Assembly: GCA_021740905.1 (NCBI GenBank)
Contig: JAIOYV010000014.1
Location: 24,009 to 88,008 of the forward strand
Length of the DNA: 64,000 nt
Direction of reading: 5' to 3'
Source: Bacteroidales bacterium
GTDB lineage: Bacteria > Bacteroidota > Bacteroidia > Bacteroidales > M50B96
A program made the position numbers and the translations under genes. Each line of letters begins with the position of its first letter. Position 1 is the stretch's first letter. Below, piece by piece: positions 43,883 to 51,326 of the stretch. Below the pieces are notes generated by a model that saw nothing but the letters and a program-made list of their open reading frames with translations, was not told where the DNA came from and made no database searches.

Positions 43883-44245
43883 ATGAAAAGAGTATATGAA
43901 TTAGATGTTTATCAACTGGCTGAGGAATTGTCAGATATGATTTGGTATGACTTCGACAAATGGAATAAGAAAGTTCAGAACACCATAGGATATCAAATTA
44001 TTAGGTCTGCTGATAGCATCGCTGCCAATATTGCTGAGGGTTATGGCCGCTATACACCACCCGACAGGAAGAAATTTTATTTGTACTCACGAGGTTCATT
44101 TGAGGAAACAAAAGCCTGGCTAAGGAAATTGCTAAGAAGAAAAATTTTGAATGAATCAGATTCTGAAAGGTACAAGCTAATAATTGACAAGTTTGGTCCT
44201 AAATTAAACGCATTCATTAATAGTACAAAGTATGATACGAAATAG
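43883..44245 (+). CDS. Four-helix-bundle protein (23S rRNA IVS-protein family)
   Basis: This 120-residue protein, from ATG 43883, has the family pattern YQLAEELSDMIWYDF, then IGYQIIRSADSIAANIAEGYGR and the late helix KLNAFINS. It belongs to PF05635, whose members occur as ORFs in 23S rRNA intervening sequences and free in many genomes; the function is unknown. Its place between batD and batE is unusual. Its end overlaps an upstream in-frame ATG (44232) of the batE frame. It probably entered the operon together with the surrounding repeats. Confidence 0.88.
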   Translation: MKRVYELDVYQLAEELSDMIWYDFDKWNKKVQNTIGYQIIRSADSIAANIAEGYGRYTPPDRKKFYLYSRGSFEETKAWLRKLLRRKILNESDSERYKLIIDKFGPKLNAFINSTKYDTK

Positions 44246-44290
44246 TTATATAACCTATACCACTAATTTAGAGTCAGGAAGCCATAATGC

Positions 44291-44320
44291 CAAATTTCAA
44301 ATTTCAAATTTCAAATTTCG
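44291..44320 (+). repeat. 7-bp tandem repeat CAAATTT before batE
   Basis: Four head-to-tail copies of CAAATTT lie inside the open frame leading into batE. As seven is not a multiple of three, loss or gain of a copy would change which upstream start is in frame with batE. Confidence 0.7.
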
Positions 44321-44333
44321 GAAAACTGGCATC

Positions 44334-45089
44334 TTGAAAAAGGTATTATTTTTTACCCTGAGCCTGTTTTTAGCTATGACCTCTTTCGCCGACAGCAACA
44401 ATGCCCTCCTCGAAATGGCCAATAAACATTACACCGATGGAGAATACAATGAGGCCATTGCTAACTACGAACAGATAATAGAAACAGGTTACGAGTCGGC
44501 AGCATTGTACTATAACCTTGGTAATTCTTACTATAAAACAGGAGAATTGGCACCCGCCATTTTGTTCTACGAAAAGGCACACCTGTTGGCAGCCAACGAC
44601 GAAGACATTGTATTCAATCTCGAACTGGCCAATAGACATGTGGTGGATAAACTGGAAGCAATCCCCGATTTCTTCCTTAACCAATGGATAAATAACTTGA
44701 GCATACAGCTTTCGACCAATCAATGGGCAATCATAAGCATGGTGGCTTTTGGTGTGGCCTTGCTTCTTTTCCTGATATTTCTGTATGTTTCGGTGCCCCT
44801 AGTGAAACGCTTTTCCTTTTATTTCAGCATGTTGCTGGTAATTGTTGCAGTGTCCGGGTTTATTTTTTCATCAAAAGAAGCCAACAAACTGACAGCCCAC
44901 GACACGGCCATTATTTTCAGTCCCACTGTAACTGTAAAAAGCTCCCCCGACGAAGGTGGCACCGATCTCTTCCTCTTGCACGAAGGATCGAAAGTCCAAC
45001 TGAACGATAGCATTGGCAACTGGGTCGAGATCGCCCTTAGCAATGGTAACGAAGGCTGGATTTTAAAGGAGGCTATACGGGTGATATAA
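44334..45089 (+). CDS. batE: BatE, TPR and SH3-like membrane protein
   Basis: I place the start at TTG 44334, because the signal peptide (KKVLFFTLSLFLAMTSFADS) begins there. The frame is open back to an ATG at 44232, which would add 34 residues coded partly by tandem repeats. The 251-residue protein has TPR units (YNEAIANYEQIIETG; LYYNLGNSYYKTGELAPAILFYEKA) and two membrane helices (about 125-180). A C-terminal bacterial SH3-like domain (VTVKSSPDEGGTDLFLLHEG) completes it. It is the last bat gene. Confidence 0.88.
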   Translation: MKKVLFFTLSLFLAMTSFADSNNALLEMANKHYTDGEYNEAIANYEQIIETGYESAALYYNLGNSYYKTGELAPAILFYEKAHLLAANDEDIVFNLELANRHVVDKLEAIPDFFLNQWINNLSIQLSTNQWAIISMVAFGVALLLFLIFLYVSVPLVKRFSFYFSMLLVIVAVSGFIFSSKEANKLTAHDTAIIFSPTVTVKSSPDEGGTDLFLLHEGSKVQLNDSIGNWVEIALSNGNEGWILKEAIRVI

Positions 45090-45093
45090 AATA

Positions 45094-45124
45094 TTGAGTT
45101 TTCCAATATAATTTCTTAATTTTG
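45094..45124 (+). promoter_or_regulatory. Promoter of the ParE-like toxin-antitoxin operon
   Basis: TTG at 45094-45096, exactly 20 bases, then TAATTTTG at 45117-45124: a full Bacteroidota promoter match. The expected start site coincides with the ATG at 45129, so the transcript may be leaderless. Confidence 0.75.
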
Positions 45125-45128
45125 AAGT

Positions 45129-45362
45129 ATGGAAACTGACATTCAAGATATTAAAATCGAACTCATTCGATGGTTAACAACTCTAGATGATACTACTATG
45201 TTGGAAAAAGTACTATTTCTACGAGAATCAGAGAAATCTGATTGGTGGTCCGAAATTTCTAATTCAGAAAAAGAGTCTATAGAACAAGGATTAAAGGATG
45301 CAAACTCGGGAAAGTTGAATCCTCATTCTGAAGCAAGAAAATTGTATGAGAAGTGGTTATAG
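45129..45362 (+). CDS. Antitoxin of a ParE/RelE-type module
   Basis: This 77-residue acidic protein has the common Bacteroidota antitoxin form: an N-terminal helical pair (IKIELIRWLTTLDDTTMLEKVLFL) followed by DWWSEISNSEKESIEQGLKDANSGKLNPHSEARKLYEKWL. The segment ISNSEKESIEQGL..A..G is typical of addiction-module antitoxins that wrap the toxin. It overlaps the toxin gene by 17 bases. It probably represses its own promoter, as is usual for such modules. Confidence 0.8.
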   Translation: METDIQDIKIELIRWLTTLDDTTMLEKVLFLRESEKSDWWSEISNSEKESIEQGLKDANSGKLNPHSEARKLYEKWL

Positions 45363-45648
45363 CATACATTGGACCGACCATGCACTTTGGGAATTAGGCA
45401 AAACAATATCCTTTTTGGAAGAATACTGGACAAAAAGAGAGTTGATTAAGTTCACTTCTGACCTTGAACATACAATTGAATTAATATCCAAACACCCTTA
45501 TATTTTTCAAGTTTCCATCGAAAAAGAAGGAATCAGAAAAGCCGGTGTTGCCAGATATAATAGTCTCTACTATCGCATAACCGAAAATACAGTTGAAATT
45601 CTATCATTGTTTTCTAATCGACAAGACCCTGGAAAGATAATGGTATAA
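45346..45648 (+). CDS. ParE/RelE-superfamily toxin
   Basis: This 100-residue protein starts YSIHWTDHALWELGKTISFLEEYWTKRELIKFTSDLEHTIELISKHPYIFQVS, then RKAGVARYNSLYYRITENTVEILSLFSNRQDP. It is the ParE/RelE fold order (helical hairpin, then strands with a conserved Arg and YYRI). Whether it poisons gyrase (ParE) or cleaves mRNA (RelE) is not evident. It overlaps and follows the antitoxin gene. Confidence 0.85.
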   Translation: MRSGYSIHWTDHALWELGKTISFLEEYWTKRELIKFTSDLEHTIELISKHPYIFQVSIEKEGIRKAGVARYNSLYYRITENTVEILSLFSNRQDPGKIMV

Positions 45649-45849
45649 CTCCTTTGTTAAATATGAGAATTGAGAAACTAAAAATACTGGAGATTTATCC
45701 TTTATTTTACAACTTCACCTCAACTTTCTGAAGTCTTTTTAGGCTTTTTCAGCATTTTCCCATCAAGATATCTTCTTCCTATAGGCCGACAAAATATCAA
45801 GAACAAATTCAATGAAATTTTGGCACTGTTAGCCATGTAGAGAATATAC

Positions 45850-45880
45850 AGCAATGGGGTAACGCCGTCACCCCATTGCT
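45850..45880 (-). terminator. Strong hairpin, possible terminator of the minus-strand gene
   Basis: AGCAATGGGGT and ACCCCATTGCT pair perfectly over 11 bp around a 9-base loop. It lies 24 bases after the stop of the gene at 45904. There is no T tract on either side, so it may be an mRNA-stabilising or Rho-dependent end. Confidence 0.5.
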
Positions 45881-45903
45881 CCTCAACTATTTCTTTCTGC
45901 CCA

Positions 45904-46497
45904 TCAAATCGTCTTCACCGGCTGATTATACTTCACTTTTTTAGGGCTTGCTTTTGGAGCCTGAACCTTGGGCACAACCTGCGGCTGGCTCAGTTTTATC
46001 GAATCCATCTGCTGCTTGTATTGATCCATCCATTGATTATAGTTCTGGTTATTTCCAGGTTGGTTGAAAAATGGGTGATTGAAAAATTGCTGAAAATGAT
46101 CGTCAAATAATGAATGAATATCCGGTCCAAAATTACCGAAAGGATCTACCCCTTGAAAGAATGGATCGTTGAAAAACATCGAATCAGGGAACATAGTCCC
46201 GGGCATCATCGTGTTGAATTGCTGAAAAAGGGAATCCATATCGAATATCGAAAAATTTCCGAAACCATTGTTAAACTGGAACATGCTATCCGGAATTGAC
46301 TCGTTCTCGCCGTTCGACGACCACGACCAAGTATAAGTTGAGTCGTAGCGGATCATATTCCCGTTTTCATCGTATTCGCGATTTACTTTAATATCCTCTT
46401 TTGGTTCGTTGGGTTGCTGGGGTTGAATTTGACAATAAGCTTGGGTCGATACAAACAAGCCAACAAACATTAAACTAAAAATTACTTTTGTTTTCAT
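45904..46497 (-). CDS. Exported Asn/Gln/Phe-rich protein of unknown function
   Basis: This 197-residue protein, from ATG 46497, has a signal peptide (MKTKVIFSLMFVGLFVSTQAYC). The mature part has YDENGNMIRYDSTYTWSW, then a low-complexity region rich in F, N, Q, P, D and M (FNNGFGNFSIFDMDSLFQQFN; HFQQFFNHPFFNQPGNNQNYN). The last 30 residues are basic and Pro-rich. No family is recognised. The composition suggests a disordered or self-associating envelope protein. An upstream start (46524) is less likely. Confidence 0.6.
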   Translation of the reverse strand: MKTKVIFSLMFVGLFVSTQAYCQIQPQQPNEPKEDIKVNREYDENGNMIRYDSTYTWSWSSNGENESIPDSMFQFNNGFGNFSIFDMDSLFQQFNTMMPGTMFPDSMFFNDPFFQGVDPFGNFGPDIHSLFDDHFQQFFNHPFFNQPGNNQNYNQWMDQYKQQMDSIKLSQPQVVPKVQAPKASPKKVKYNQPVKTI

Positions 46498-46802
46498 GAC
46501 TTTGACATTTAAATTAACATTCAAAAATCGTATCCATGTTTCATCTTATATACTTTACATTAAAAATTCACATACAAATTTACGATGGAAATAGCCGAAT
46601 AGTATATTAAGAATTGATAAGAAGTGTTAAAAAATTTGAAAGGATGCTGGTTACTGGTTGCTGGCTTGTCAATCGAATGACTACCGAATGACAACCGAAT
46701 GACAACCAAATGACAACTGAATGACAACCGAATGACTACCGAATGACTACCGAAGACAACCCACTGACTGCCTACTGAGGACTGAAAACTGCCTACTACA
46801 GT
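46498..46802. repeat. Spacer with repeat families F, E and C
   Basis: 46640-46665 has GGATGCTGGTTACTGG (family F). 46675-46760 is an 11-bp tandem repeat, GAATGACWACC, about eight copies (family E). 46765-46802 is the family C block ACTGAGGACTGAAAACTGCC, which reaches the stop codon of the next gene. No gene is seen. Confidence 0.7.
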
Positions 46803-47915
46803 CTACCTTCTTCGCCGTGGCCGAAAATTCTGCCTGATGTGCACCAGCGTGGCCCCATAGCCATATTCCTTAAACGAGGCATCCTGAAACTCGAACGATT
46901 TAAAATCCTTTTCAAGCTCCATTCTGATGTCCTGTTTTAATGTCCCCTGCCCTACTCCATGCACCAGGATCAGCTTCTTTCTATGCTTTTGAATGGCTTC
47001 GTCCATTGCCTTCCTAAAGTGTTTCATCTGAATTTCGAGGATTTCGGAATTCGACATCCCTGCATGGTTATCAATCAATTCTTGAATGTGCAAATCAACG
47101 ATCATCTCCTGGTCATTTTCGGCCTGGTCATTTTTCAAAATTGGCTTTTTAGGTGCCAAGTCATTTTGTTTGCTGATCACTGCTTTTATTTCATCAGCCG
47201 AAATATTTTCAAGCTTCTCATTCAACGAATCATATACAGTAATCATTTGTGCAGGCTCGTCGAAATATTCGTTGGCCTTGAAACTGCCTTCTTTGTAGAA
47301 TTTACGGGCATCGAGTTTGATCCGTTTTTCGACAGGAGGGTGTGGAACGTACTGCCCTGTTTTGTAGAAGATAAGCTGAACGAGGACTTCGCTTAGCTTA
47401 TTCAATTGCTCGCGGGGGTAACTTTCGATAAAACATTTTGTGCCTTCCTCTAAAATTCCTGCCTCCCGAGAAATGGTCATACCATCGAATACGATCACAT
47501 AATTGTATAGGACCAAATAGTCGGAATCGTTTATCAGATATGCTTCCAGGGAGCTGTTTAGTGGGTCTTTCGAATTTTCAGGCACCAGGCTGAACAGTAC
47601 CAGCCTCGGGTCGTCTTTGATCTCTGCCTTTTCAGGAATGGTAAAAGCTACTGCAATTGCTTCTTTTTCGATTGGTGGTGCTTCAACTTCAGGCTCTTCC
47701 TCTTTTTCGGTTGAAGGAAGGGGGGCTTTTGCAATTTTCTGTATGGGCTTTTCAGGGGCTGGCTCTACAAGCATTAACTCGCTTCGAAGGGCAGGTAGGT
47801 CCCAATCATCACTTGTGCGTACTTTCACCATGTATTTGTCGATCAACTCAACCACAGTCCCGCCACCTACTTCGTTCACAAACTTCACCTTATCGCCAAC
47901 TTTATATTCTGTCAT
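46803..47915 (-). CDS. DUF2027 and Smr domain protein (MutS2-like C-terminus)
   Basis: This 370-residue cytosolic protein starts at ATG 47915 (MTEYKVGDKVKFVNEVGGGTVVELIDKYMVKV), a small beta-barrel like the KOW/DUF2027 N-domain. An acidic, Pro-rich linker (residues about 60-95) and the DUF2027 core follow. The C-terminal 85 residues are an Smr domain with VDLHIQEL and LVHGVGQGTLKQDIRMEL, the H-G-x-G motif of this nicking-endonuclease domain. MutS itself is absent. Role in recombination or mRNA/ribosome rescue is unknown. It is divergent from queA over about 60 bases. Confidence 0.9.
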   Translation of the reverse strand: MTEYKVGDKVKFVNEVGGGTVVELIDKYMVKVRTSDDWDLPALRSELMLVEPAPEKPIQKIAKAPLPSTEKEEEPEVEAPPIEKEAIAVAFTIPEKAEIKDDPRLVLFSLVPENSKDPLNSSLEAYLINDSDYLVLYNYVIVFDGMTISREAGILEEGTKCFIESYPREQLNKLSEVLVQLIFYKTGQYVPHPPVEKRIKLDARKFYKEGSFKANEYFDEPAQMITVYDSLNEKLENISADEIKAVISKQNDLAPKKPILKNDQAENDQEMIVDLHIQELIDNHAGMSNSEILEIQMKHFRKAMDEAIQKHRKKLILVHGVGQGTLKQDIRMELEKDFKSFEFQDASFKEYGYGATLVHIRQNFRPRRRR

Positions 47916-47978
47916 TTCAATTTCATTTATTATTCGGGCAAAGTTAGCTAATTTTGCGTCCTTTAAATTGATATAGTT

Positions 47979-49190
47979 TTGAACGACCCTCGCCATATAC
48001 GAATCGACGATTACCATTATCAGCTCCCTGATGAAAGGATAGCAAAATACCCTCTTGCGAATCGCGATGAATCCAAATTGTTGGTCTATCAGCAAGGCCA
48101 TATCTTTGAAAAGCAATTTCTTCAACTGCCTGAATTGTTGCACGAAAACGACACACTGGTATTCAACAATACAAAAGTGATCCAGGCACGATTGCTGTTT
48201 CATAAGGCCAGTGGTGCGCGAATCGAAATTTTCTGTCTCGAACCTCTCGATCCCCATGAGTATGTTTTGGCATTTGAAAGCAAAAAATCATGCACCTGGA
48301 AATGCCTGATTGGGAATGCCAAAAAGTGGAAAGAAGGTGAATTGAATCTCCCGCTTGAAAAGGGAAAAGACAAAATCATCCTGACAGCCCAAAAAGCCCA
48401 CACACTGCCCGATGCCTTTGCTGTGGAGTTTTCCTGGGACAACCCAAAATACAGTTTTGGAGAAATCCTCGAAATGGCCGGAATACTTCCCATTCCTCCT
48501 TACTTAAATCGTGAGACCGAAACCCAGGATTACAAAACATACCAAACAGTCTACTCCCAAATAAAAGGGTCGGTGGCAGCACCCACTGCGGGTTTGCATT
48601 TTAGCGATGGCGTAATTTCAAACCTGAAATCGAAAGGTATCAGCATCGAGGAAGTTACCCTGCATGTAGGAGCCGGGACTTTTAAACCGGTGAGTACCGA
48701 ACGGATTGGGGAACACGCCATGCACAGCGAACAGTTTTTCATTACCTGGCAAAACATCGAAAACTTGCTGAACCGCAAAGGCCGCCTGATTGCTGTAGGC
48801 ACAACCTCTGTCCGCACCATCGAAAGCCTATATTGGATGGGACTTCGGATTCTTCAAAATAAAATTCCTAAAAACTGGCATATATCTCAATGGGCAGCCT
48901 ATGATGAAAATCCTGATATTTCTCCTGCCATAGCACTTGAAGCCCTGCTTGAGTTTATGCTGAAAAATAACTTGGAGCAACTCGAAGCCAGCACCCAAAT
49001 TATGATTACACCTGCCTACAAATTTAAGTTGGTTGAAGGATTAATTACCAATTTCCACCTTCCAAAAAGCACCTTGCTTTTGTTGATTGCCTCGCTAATT
49101 GGACCCAATTGGAAAAGGGTCTATGATTTTGCTTTGGAAAACGATTTTCGTTTTTTGAGTTATGGGGATAGTTCTTTGTTGTTGCCTTAA
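47979..49190 (+). CDS. queA: S-adenosylmethionine:tRNA ribosyltransferase-isomerase QueA
   Basis: This enzyme transfers and isomerises the ribosyl part of SAM onto preQ1 in tRNA, making epoxyqueuosine. The 403 residues show the QueA pattern: YHYQLPDERIAKYPL at the start, VFNNTKVIQARLLFHK, PTAGLHF, EVTLHVGAGTFKPV and TTSVRTIESLY. No ATG fits; TTG at 47979 is the only sensible start and gives the normal N-terminus. A -7-like word (TAGTTTTG) overlaps that TTG, so either it is not the promoter or initiation is unusual. Confidence 0.95.
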   Translation: MNDPRHIRIDDYHYQLPDERIAKYPLANRDESKLLVYQQGHIFEKQFLQLPELLHENDTLVFNNTKVIQARLLFHKASGARIEIFCLEPLDPHEYVLAFESKKSCTWKCLIGNAKKWKEGELNLPLEKGKDKIILTAQKAHTLPDAFAVEFSWDNPKYSFGEILEMAGILPIPPYLNRETETQDYKTYQTVYSQIKGSVAAPTAGLHFSDGVISNLKSKGISIEEVTLHVGAGTFKPVSTERIGEHAMHSEQFFITWQNIENLLNRKGRLIAVGTTSVRTIESLYWMGLRILQNKIPKNWHISQWAAYDENPDISPAIALEALLEFMLKNNLEQLEASTQIMITPAYKFKLVEGLITNFHLPKSTLLLLIASLIGPNWKRVYDFALENDFRFLSYGDSSLLLP

Positions 49191-49249
49191 GTTACTTTTG
49201 AAATGAAATGTTACCTGCAACTGTGTGATTGGTAATATGAAATAGTTAG

Positions 49250-49642
49250 TTACTCTTTGGTTATAATTTCAATTAGCGATGAATTGAATTTTTTAACTTT
49301 AATCATTAGCGGTTCAATATCTTCTTTTTTGAAGTCAACAAACTCAGCATAATCACTTTCTTGCCTCCAGTCAAATAACTGAGAATAAAGCTTTCCATAA
49401 TCAATGTCGATTTGTTTCATTTTTATATAATGTTGAAAAAACATGGTTTTTAATCCATCGTGAGTTTTAGGTTCTATTCCATGCTTTACCATTAAAGCAC
49501 TAACCAACTGAAAAGAAGAATAATATAAACGATTAATGCATGACCGCCATCTTTTATTCTCAAAAAGCAATATTGCATCCTGATAAATCTCATCCGATCT
49601 TTCAATGCGATAACTTATATAATTTGCATGGGAATTACTCAT
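49250..49642 (-). CDS. HEPN-domain protein of an MNT/HEPN module
   Basis: This 130-residue helical protein has the HEPN pattern YQDAILLFENKRWRSCINRLYYSSFQLVSALMVKHGIEPKTHDGLKTMF. The classical RNase motif R-x4-6-H is not obvious; this is the COG1895-type form. It overlaps the nucleotidyltransferase gene upstream by four bases, the typical two-gene module. In known pairs the HEPN protein is an RNase toxin and the MNT partner inactivates it by adenylylation. Which role applies here is inferred. Confidence 0.85.
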   Translation of the reverse strand: MSNSHANYISYRIERSDEIYQDAILLFENKRWRSCINRLYYSSFQLVSALMVKHGIEPKTHDGLKTMFFQHYIKMKQIDIDYGKLYSQLFDWRQESDYAEFVDFKKEDIEPLMIKVKKFNSSLIEIITKE

Positions 49643-49962
49643 GTCAGTTTTACTCCTTCTGTTTGTATGTTTTTATATAAAGGAGTTGCGGAATGTTTTG
49701 TAACCCATTCCATTTTTGAAAAAACAAAAGTTGAAATGGGTTGTCCTATCTCCAATTCAAGTTCGAACATCGCATCACGATATATCTTTTCTATAGTCCT
49801 ATCTTGCTTTATTTGATCAATTAGGATAAGTACATCCCAGTCTGAATCAACCCTCGCATCACCACGGGCATGGGATCCAAATAAAATCACTTCGGCTTTC
49901 GGGTCTTTATCTATTATCCGTTTGCCAATCATTTTTGCAATATTCGACTCTTTCAGTATCAT
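49639..49962 (-). CDS. Minimal nucleotidyltransferase (MNT) of the HEPN module
   Basis: This 107-residue protein carries the DNA polymerase beta-like core GSHARGDARVDSDWDVLILID, that is GS-x10-DxD with both metal-binding Asp residues intact. It is the first gene of the pair and overlaps the HEPN gene by four bases. As in MntA, it may add AMP to the HEPN partner to silence it. AT-rich, monodirectional two-gene unit. Confidence 0.88.
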   Translation of the reverse strand: MILKESNIAKMIGKRIIDKDPKAEVILFGSHARGDARVDSDWDVLILIDQIKQDRTIEKIYRDAMFELELEIGQPISTFVFSKMEWVTKHSATPLYKNIQTEGVKLT

Positions 49963-50061
49963 ATTTACAAAGATATATCTTTTTTAGCGGGCACAACTTA
50001 ATAAGTGTCACTAAGTGAGGCTAAAATTTTACTACTTTTATCGAATAAAAAATTACGGACT

Positions 50062-50610
50062 ATGAAAAAAGTTGCGATACATTTTGCCACCGGGTTTGAG
50101 GAGATTGAAGGCCTGGCAGTAGTTGATATTTTGCGCCGTGCAGGGGTTGATGTGTACATGGTTTCGGTGACCGATCGCCGCATGGTGACCGGTGCCCACG
50201 ACATTACCGTAGTGGCTGACACGGTTTTTGAGGAAATGAACTACGAGGATATTGATATGATAATCCTGCCGGGTGGGATTCCCGGAGCCACTAACCTCGA
50301 TGCCCATGAGGGCCTAAAAGCCATGATCAAAAAATTTGATACAGAAGAAAAGCAAATTGCTGCCATTTGTGCAGCACCTCTGGTTTTGGGAAACCTGGGC
50401 TTGCTCGAAAACAAGGAGGCAACCTGTTATCCGGGTTTCGAGAAATACCTGAAAGGAGCAAAAATTCAAAATGAAAAAGTGGTTGAATCGGGCAGGGTTG
50501 TCACAGCCAAAGGCCCGGGGGCTGCCATTGAATTTGGATTGAAGCTGGTAGAAAGGCTTGTATCCAAAGAAAAAGCGGACGAGCTTCGCAAAGGGATGAT
50601 TGTGGATTAA
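50062..50610 (+). CDS. DJ-1/PfpI family protein (YajL/ThiJ type)
   Basis: This 182-residue protein starts at ATG 50062 (MKKVAIHFATGFEEIEGLAVVDILRRAG). Cys103 in AAICAAPLVLG is the nucleophile-elbow cysteine, matching Cys106 of human DJ-1, and Glu16 matches DJ-1 Glu18. This is the true DJ-1/YajL subgroup. Proposed activities are glyoxalase III-like or deglycase, both debated, or oxidative-stress sensing. An upstream start (50005) adds a stretch absent from the family. Confidence 0.92.
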   Translation: MKKVAIHFATGFEEIEGLAVVDILRRAGVDVYMVSVTDRRMVTGAHDITVVADTVFEEMNYEDIDMIILPGGIPGATNLDAHEGLKAMIKKFDTEEKQIAAICAAPLVLGNLGLLENKEATCYPGFEKYLKGAKIQNEKVVESGRVVTAKGPGAAIEFGLKLVERLVSKEKADELRKGMIVD

Positions 50611-50635
50611 TCATGTAAGAAAAAATTCGTATTTT

Positions 50636-50643
50636 TAATTTTG
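50636..50643 (+). promoter_or_regulatory. -7 element for the second Uma2 gene
   Basis: TAATTTTG is a perfect -7 match. Transcription would start near 50648, about ten bases before the ATG at 50659. No TTG sits at the usual spacing. Confidence 0.4.
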
Positions 50644-50658
50644 AGAAAATGAGAAACT

Positions 50659-51246
50659 ATGGATACACTAAAATTAGATTTAAATAAACGCTATACTTAC
50701 GCTGATTACCTTACCTGGATGGATAATGTGAGTCGTGAACTCTACAACGGCTTTATTAAATTGATGACACCGTCTCCCTCAAGGAAACATCAGCTTATTT
50801 CGACAAATCTAGTCAGCATTTGTTGGAATTATCTTCGTAACAAAAATTGTGAAGTTTACCATGCTCCGTCGGATGTCCGTTTTCCAACAAACAAAAAAGA
50901 CAAAGCCGACAACTCAATTTACACCGTACTACAACCCGACTTATACGTGGTGTGCGACCTCTCCAAACTTGATGACCGGGGTTGTCTGGGCGCACCGGAT
51001 TTTATTATTGAAATTGTTTCGGCTCAAAACTCAAAGCGGGATATTAAAGACAAGTTCGAGATTTACCAAAACCATGGTGTGCGCGAATACTGGATTGTAA
51101 ACCCCAATGATGAAAATGTGAATGTATTTCTTCTTGATAAAAAAGGGAAATACCAGCTTGGTGGCATGTTTGCCGGTGATGATAAAATCCCTGTCCATAT
51201 ATTTAATGGCGACTTAAGAATAAACCTGATCGAAGTTTTTTCCTGA
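50659..51246 (+). CDS. Uma2 family PD-(D/E)XK endonuclease-like protein
   Basis: This 195-residue protein has the classic Uma2 layout: YTYADYLTWMDNVSRELYNGFIKLMTPSPSRKHQLIS, LQPDLYVVCD (Asp), PDFIIEIVSAQNSKRDIKDKFEIYQNHGVREYWIVNP (the E.VS and K motifs) and a beta-rich end. All active-site-type residues are present. The role is unknown in the family. It is only distantly similar to the Uma2 protein at 31113. Confidence 0.9.
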   Translation: MDTLKLDLNKRYTYADYLTWMDNVSRELYNGFIKLMTPSPSRKHQLISTNLVSICWNYLRNKNCEVYHAPSDVRFPTNKKDKADNSIYTVLQPDLYVVCDLSKLDDRGCLGAPDFIIEIVSAQNSKRDIKDKFEIYQNHGVREYWIVNPNDENVNVFLLDKKGKYQLGGMFAGDDKIPVHIFNGDLRINLIEVFS

Positions 51247-51326
51247 TAAAATAATCTCAATTGAAGTTTTCGTGAGTTGGCCATTACTTTAAATGGATCA
51301 TAACAGTAGAATAAATTCCATCCCGG

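Noticed and set aside
45735..45846. 37-codon minus-strand frame starting MANSAKISLNLF
   Set aside because: No family match, no promoter, and a competing frame looks equally protein-like; too weak to call.
45850..45880. Plus-strand intrinsic terminator for the ParE-like toxin gene
   Set aside because: It lies 200 bases after the toxin stop and has no T tract; it fits the minus-strand gene better.
46675..46760. Tandem repeat as CRISPR array
   Set aside because: 11-bp units run head to tail with no unique spacers.
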